Assembly: GCA_964409225.1 (NCBI GenBank)
Contig: CAYPCM010000012.1
Span: forward strand, 1 to 23,260
Length of the DNA: 23,260 nucleotides
Source of the DNA: JACPXH01 sp964409225
Lineage (GTDB): Bacteria; Patescibacteriota; Minisyncoccia; JACPXH01
Direction of reading: 5' to 3'
How positions within the stretch are numbered: the stretch's first letter is position 1; each line of letters opens with the position of its first letter. The notes beneath the pieces were generated by a model, which saw only the letters and a list, made by a program, of their open reading frames with translations, was not told where the DNA came from and did no database searches. Below are positions 20,239-23,260 of this stretch, one piece after another. A program made the translations under genes and the position numbers.

Positions 20239-21282
20239 ATGTCTCTCAAAATCGGCATCGTCGGGCTTCCCAACGTGGGCAAATCCACGCTGTTTTCGGC
20301 GCTGACCAAAAAGCAGGTGGACATGTCGAACTACCCGTTTGCCACCATTGACCCCAATGTGGGCGTGGTCGCCGTGCCTGACGAACGGCTCGATAAACTT
20401 GCCGCAATGTCGAAGTCGGCCAAGATCGTGCCAACGGCGATTGAATTTGTGGACATTGCCGGGCTGGTCAAAGAGGCGCACAAAGGCGCGGGACTCGGGA
20501 ACCAATTCCTCTCGCACATCCGGGCAGTGGACGCAATCGCTGAAGTGGTGCGCGCGTTTGAAGACCCCAAGGTGATCCACGTGGAGGGCCGCGTTGATCC
20601 GGCCACGGACATCGACACCATCTCAACCGAACTCGCCCTTGCCGACCTCGCACTCGTCGAAAAACGACTTGAAAAATTGTCTGGCGAAGCGCGTTCGGGC
20701 GATGCGGAGGCGAAAAAGCGTCTTGCAGTGTACGAAGAGTTGAACGCCCTGCTCGGCAAAGGCCGATGGGCGCTCGAAGTCACGCTCAAACCCGAAGAAG
20801 CACTCATTGATATCGAACTTTTGACGCGTAAACCCCTCATCTATGTCCTCAACGCCGATGATCCAAGCGCCGCCGTACCTGCGCTGGGAGTGCCTGCCGA
20901 ATCAATCGTGGCGCTCAACCTTAAAAACGAGCACGACCTTGCTTCGTTAAACGAAACCGAGCAGCGAGAACTTGGCCTCGCGCCCCGCCTGCCGCTTTTG
21001 ATAACTGCCTGCTACGACGTGCTTGGGCTTATTTCATTTTTGACGACCGGCCCCAAGGAAACGCGCGCGTGGACCATCGCGAAAGACACAAACGCGCAAA
21101 GAGCCGCGGGCAAAATCCACTCTGATTTTGAAAAAAACTTCATCCGCGCTGAAGTGATTGACTGGCGAGAACTTCTCGCCATCGGCTCGTGGGCCAAGGC
21201 GCGGGAACTCGGCAAAATCCGATCCGAGGGCAAAGAGTATATCTTGAAAGACGGCGAAGTGGTGGAATTTAGGATCGGATAA
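20239..21282 (+). CDS. ychF: Redox-regulated ATPase/GTPase YchF
   Basis: 347 aa, slightly short of the usual 363. YchF/Ola1 is a conserved Obg-family P-loop NTPase that binds ribosomes and usually prefers ATP. Visible: G1 GIVGLPNVGKSTLFSALT (residues ~5-22), NYPFATIDPNVGVVAVPDERLDKLA, the G3 DIAGLVKEAHKGAGLGNQFLSHIR region, the helical arm around residues 130-165, and the C-terminal TGS part (RAWTIAKDTNAQRAAGKIHSDFEK, ending VVEFRIG). ATG 20239 has no Shine-Dalgarno. It is divergent from the phosphohexomutase gene, with 57 bases between the starts. A 42-bp palindrome follows its stop. Confidence 0.97.
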   Translation: MSLKIGIVGLPNVGKSTLFSALTKKQVDMSNYPFATIDPNVGVVAVPDERLDKLAAMSKSAKIVPTAIEFVDIAGLVKEAHKGAGLGNQFLSHIRAVDAIAEVVRAFEDPKVIHVEGRVDPATDIDTISTELALADLALVEKRLEKLSGEARSGDAEAKKRLAVYEELNALLGKGRWALEVTLKPEEALIDIELLTRKPLIYVLNADDPSAAVPALGVPAESIVALNLKNEHDLASLNETEQRELGLAPRLPLLITACYDVLGLISFLTTGPKETRAWTIAKDTNAQRAAGKIHSDFEKNFIRAEVIDWRELLAIGSWAKARELGKIRSEGKEYILKDGEVVEFRIG

Positions 21283-21330
21283 CGGTGACGAGCGGGTTGT
21301 TTTTGAGGATGTTTTGGGGATCGAACAGCG

Positions 21331-21372
21331 CGTTTCCTAATTATATCACGTACGTGATATAATTAGGAAACG
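21331..21372. repeat. 42-bp perfect loopless palindrome after ychF
   Basis: Two 21-bp arms meet without spacer at CGTACG (centre 21351/21352), 48 bases past the ychF stop. Flanking GGATCG (from 21319) and CGATCC (21371-21376) extend it imperfectly. It is the longest of the loopless palindromes in the window. Confidence 0.9.
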
Positions 21373-21447
21373 ATCCGAACGATTCGCCGGAGGGTGTCGC
21401 TGATTTCTCAGCGATCCATTCGCGTCCGGTCATTTGTAGCCACCCTA

Positions 21448-21477
21448 TTGCCAAATTCACGATCTTTCCGCTATCAT
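21448..21477 (+). promoter_or_regulatory. rpsF promoter
   Basis: TTGCCA (21448-21453), 18-bp spacer, TATCAT (21472-21477), each one base from consensus. The ATG of rpsF follows 18 bases after the -10, giving a leader of about 12 bases with no Shine-Dalgarno. Confidence 0.6.
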
Positions 21478-21495
21478 GGCTTTACTGAAAACACC

Positions 21496-21948
21496 ATGCC
21501 CGACACACGCTTTCGCCCCTATGAACTCACTTATCTCCTCTCTGGCAACCTGGAGGAGAACGCGGCTTTTGCCGAAGGCGCCAAGATTGCCAAGATCGTC
21601 CAAGATGCCGGCGGCATCATTGAGCAGGAGGAGATCCCCAAACGACGGCGCTTCGCCTACCCCATCCGACACGAACACCAAGGGTATTTCGGCACGGTTG
21701 AGGTCAACGCCACGGCTGAGTTTACGGCCAAACTAAAGGACGGACTCAAGCACAACCAAACGCTCTTGCGGTATCTTCTGGTGCAGCAAGAGCGACCAAA
21801 GAAACCTCACGTTGTCCGTGCCGAACGCCGGCCCCGACCGGCGCCAGTAGAAGCGAAGCCAGTGGCTCAACCGCAAAACGAAATAGAACAACCGGCGCTT
21901 AAGGACTTCGATAAAAAACTCGAAGAGATTCTGCAGTCGGGAGAGTAA
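21496..21948 (+). CDS. rpsF: 30S ribosomal protein bS6
   Basis: 150 aa from ATG 21496. bS6 binds 16S rRNA together with bS18 in the platform of the small subunit. The N-terminal ~95 residues are the S6 fold: YELTYLLSGNL, a helix, the KRRRFAYPIRHEHQGYFGTVEVNA strands, and TLLRYLLVQQERPK. It then carries a ~50-residue extension rich in Lys, Arg and Pro (VVRAERRPRPAPVEAKP) and an acidic helix at the end (DFDKKLEEILQSGE). Such extensions vary between lineages. It heads the rpsF-ssb-rpsR cluster. The in-frame region before ATG 21496 overlaps the promoter and is not used. Confidence 0.93.
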   Translation: MPDTRFRPYELTYLLSGNLEENAAFAEGAKIAKIVQDAGGIIEQEEIPKRRRFAYPIRHEHQGYFGTVEVNATAEFTAKLKDGLKHNQTLLRYLLVQQERPKKPHVVRAERRPRPAPVEAKPVAQPQNEIEQPALKDFDKKLEEILQSGE

Positions 21949-22133
21949 TCAAGAGTAATCACGAATATACAAATCCGAAATAATATACGAATACGGTGAT
22001 TTGTCTATTTGTGTACATTCGTATATTCGCGATTACTCTTATACGAATGATTACGACGCGGAGCGACGCATAAACTTACTTCTTGCCATAAATAAAAACA
22101 GAGAGAAAGTAATTCGTATATTCGCGATTACTC
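21949..22133. repeat. Repeat-filled spacer between rpsF and ssb
   Basis: A 22-bp direct repeat lies at 22017-22038 and 22112-22133 (ATTCGTATATTCGCGATTAC core). A diverged inverted copy is at 21953-21974 (two mismatches), and a shorter AATATACGAAT lies near 21982. The last copy ends three bases before the ssb ATG. I see no gene in it. It doubles as the leader of ssb. Confidence 0.75.
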
Positions 22134-22136
22134 CTT

Positions 22137-22598
22137 ATGAATTTTAACCGCGTCTTCATCCTCGGCAATCTTACGCAAGACCCGGAAACCCGCACCACGC
22201 CCTCGGGGCAGACCGTGACGAACTTTGGCGTGGCCACCAACCGCGTCTGGACCGGAGCCGACGGCAAAAAGCAAGAACAAGCTGAATTTCACCGTGTGGT
22301 CTGCTGGGGGAAGCTCGCGGAGATTGCGGGGCAGTACCTCGCGAAGGGCCGATTAATTTTTGTCGAAGGACGCTTGCAGACACGCTCCTGGCAAGACCAG
22401 CAATCCGGCCAGAAGCGCTGGCGCACGGAAATTATCGCCGAAGGGCTGCAGTTGGGGCCGCGCCGAGGCGAAGGGGGCCAAAGCGGCGAAGCGCCCGCGC
22501 CGAAGCACGCTCAACCGAAAGAAGAAATCCCCGAGATCCAACTTGACGAACCAGCAGAAGAAACAGGCGGGATTAAACTGGAAGATATACCGTTCTGA
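22137..22598 (+). CDS. ssb: Single-stranded DNA-binding protein
   Basis: 153 aa. SSB coats single-stranded DNA in replication, recombination and repair. The OB fold is complete: MNFNRVFILGNLTQDPETRTT, VTNFGVATNRVW, EFHRVVCWGKLAEI, YLAKGRLIFVEGRLQTRSW and RTEIIAEGLQLG (residues ~1-108). A Gly/Pro/Glu linker follows, and the acidic tip (LEDIPF) is the usual docking peptide for partner proteins. It lies between rpsF and rpsR, the classic bacterial order, but spaced by 188 and 123 bases of repeats. ATG 22137 has no Shine-Dalgarno; CTCCTT just before it is the wrong sense. Confidence 0.96.
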   Translation: MNFNRVFILGNLTQDPETRTTPSGQTVTNFGVATNRVWTGADGKKQEQAEFHRVVCWGKLAEIAGQYLAKGRLIFVEGRLQTRSWQDQQSGQKRWRTEIIAEGLQLGPRRGEGGQSGEAPAPKHAQPKEEIPEIQLDEPAEETGGIKLEDIPF

Positions 22599-22599
22599 A

Positions 22600-22680
22600 A
22601 ACTCAAAGTCCAAAGCTCAAATGTCAAATCAAGCTCAAAATCCAAATGTCAAAGCCGTTTTGAACTTTGGATTTTTAGCG
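22600..22680. repeat. A-rich/T-rich inverted repeat between ssb and rpsR
   Basis: CTCAAAATCCAAATGTCAAA (22634-22653) opposes TTTTGAACTTTGGATTTT (22658-22675), forming a hairpin with a short GC loop. Further A-rich CAAAGTCCAAAGCTCAAA precedes it. It begins right after the ssb stop. Confidence 0.65.
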
Positions 22681-22721
22681 GTTGCCAGAAGCAGACGGTA
22701 AACCGAATCAAACTCGTAAAC

Positions 22722-22946
22722 ATGATCACCCTCCCAAACCAGCTCAAAAAGGAGTGCCATTTCTGCAAACAGAATATCCAGGTGGTTGACTACAAAGACA
22801 CCGAACTCTTGCGCCGATTTCTCACCGGTCAATTCAAAATTGCCGCACCGCGCCGGACGGGACTATGCGCCAAGCACCAGCGCCGCGTAGCCACGGCCAT
22901 CAAACGAACGCGGTATTTAGCACTGCTGCCCTACACGATCAAGTGA
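22722..22946 (+). CDS. rpsR: 30S ribosomal protein bS18
   Basis: 74 aa, normal length. bS18 pairs with bS6 on the 30S platform. Visible: the CHFCKQN Cys pair (a zinc-type C+ form) near the start, the helix YKDTELLRRFLTGQFKI, and the highly conserved PRRTGLCAKHQRRVATAIKRTRYLALLPY block. It closes the rpsF-ssb-rpsR cluster. ATG 22722 has no Shine-Dalgarno. A GC hairpin follows the stop. Confidence 0.97.
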   Translation: MITLPNQLKKECHFCKQNIQVVDYKDTELLRRFLTGQFKIAAPRRTGLCAKHQRRVATAIKRTRYLALLPYTIK

Positions 22947-22950
22947 CGCT

Positions 22951-22985
22951 CCGCCCCGCACGGGGCGGTATTCATATATTATTCA
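22951..22985 (+). terminator. Probable terminator of the rpsF-ssb-rpsR cluster
   Basis: A 7-bp stem CCGCCCC/GGGGCGG (22951-22957 with 22962-22968, loop GCAC) is followed by TATTCATATATTATT. The T content is moderate. It lies four bases past the rpsR stop. Confidence 0.6.
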
Positions 22986-22989
22986 TCCC

Positions 22990-23260
22990 ATGACCAAACG
23001 TTCTCGTAAAATCATTCAATTCCTCAAGGAAATCGACAAACTGAAGGCGGTCGAACGCCGCGTGCATACGTCAGAAGGCCGACCGGAGAACTCGGCCGAA
23101 CACAGTTGGCACCTCGCGCTCGCGGTGTGGCTCCTGAAAGACGAATTGGGATTTCGGCTCAACACTGCGAAGGCAGTCGAACTTGCGCTCGTCCACGACC
23201 TCGTGGAGATCTACGCGGGCGACACGTATTTCTTCGATACCGAGGGACACCGAGACAAAA
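22990..23260 (+). CDS. HD-domain hydrolase (YfbR/HD_3-like), N-terminal part
   Basis: At least 90 residues from ATG 22990; the 3' end is beyond the window. The frame is open throughout. Visible: a helical start (KIIQFLKEIDKLKAVERR), ENSAEHSWHLALAVWLL, which carries the first metal-binding His, then ALVHDLVEIYAGDTYFFD, with the paired HD and the following Glu and Asp. This arrangement is that of HD_3 hydrolases such as the 5'-deoxynucleotidase YfbR. Substrate cannot be told from this part. ATG 22990 lacks a Shine-Dalgarno and follows directly on the AT-rich tail of the rpsR terminator. Confidence 0.88.
   Translation, partial: MTKRSRKIIQFLKEIDKLKAVERRVHTSEGRPENSAEHSWHLALAVWLLKDELGFRLNTAKAVELALVHDLVEIYAGDTYFFDTEGHRDK

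Noticed and set aside
20182..20580. Upstream extension of the phosphohexomutase reading frame (about 133 residues)
   Set aside because: It lies antisense to ychF, is not protein-like, and the promoter and family N-terminus support ATG 20181.
1..23260. CRISPR array, transposase, integrase or prophage genes
   Set aside because: No regularly spaced direct repeats and no transposase, integrase or capsid-like proteins are visible; the holin-family protein belongs to a group common outside phage.

Overview
The window looks like chromosomal DNA from a Candidate Phyla Radiation (Patescibacteria) bacterium, most likely a parcubacterial lineage. The argument is gene content. There is a CPR-type nucleotidyltransferase-like protein, a UvrC that ends right after its nuclease domain, and a very short SecG. 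There is an unaccompanied family 5 solute-binding protein with an N-terminal membrane anchor, an RNase J with a basic leader, and an archaeal-type phosphoglucose/phosphomannose isomerase. A DUF5671-like membrane protein carries a pilin-like tail. Base composition is moderately GC-rich by eye, except for one AT-rich gene. Taxonomy is inference; no rRNA gene is complete here.

Layout. 1-1283: minus-strand genes, namely a partial nucleotidyltransferase-like gene that carries a dispersed repeat in frame, then a small accessory pair (tautomerase-like and receiver-like). 1284-1828: no protein gene, but a 23S rRNA L1-stalk-like module, a dispersed repeat, a plus-strand terminator and a 32-bp perfect palindrome. 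1829-4747: uvrA (minus). 4853-5692: an unrecognised protein with AT-hook-like motifs (minus). 5785-7134: uvrC (plus). 7225-7662: an unrecognised small gene (minus). 7744-7985: a divergent promoter and a long structured leader. 7986-10633: a four-TM holin-family protein, secG and a solute-binding protein (plus), with a 240-bp nested inverted repeat before secG. 10788-15925: sugar-phosphate isomerase, tRNA-Leu(CAG), RNase J, tRNA-binding-domain protein, unknown protein, trpS (plus). 16041-17545: HAD phosphatase and SDR (plus). 17624-20181: DUF5671-like/pilin-like protein and phosphohexomutase (minus). 20239-23260: ychF, rpsF, ssb, rpsR and a partial HD hydrolase (plus).

Functional links. uvrA and uvrC supply two of the three nucleotide-excision repair subunits; uvrB is not in the window. 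The isomerase and phosphohexomutase could together convert fructose-6-P to mannose-1-P or glucose-1-P for sugar-nucleotide synthesis. rpsF-ssb-rpsR is the classic ribosome/replication cluster, here spread out by repeats. RNase J, trpS, tRNA-Leu, ychF and the tRNA-binding protein form a translation and RNA set.

The most unusual aspects are non-coding. Housekeeping genes mostly start without a Shine-Dalgarno sequence, and several look leaderless. Small accessory genes have near-perfect AGGAGG sites and strong terminators. Intergenic space holds loopless perfect palindromes, A-rich/T-rich inverted repeats directly before start codons, a nested inverted repeat, a leader with competing long-range pairings, and an rRNA-derived L1-stalk module.
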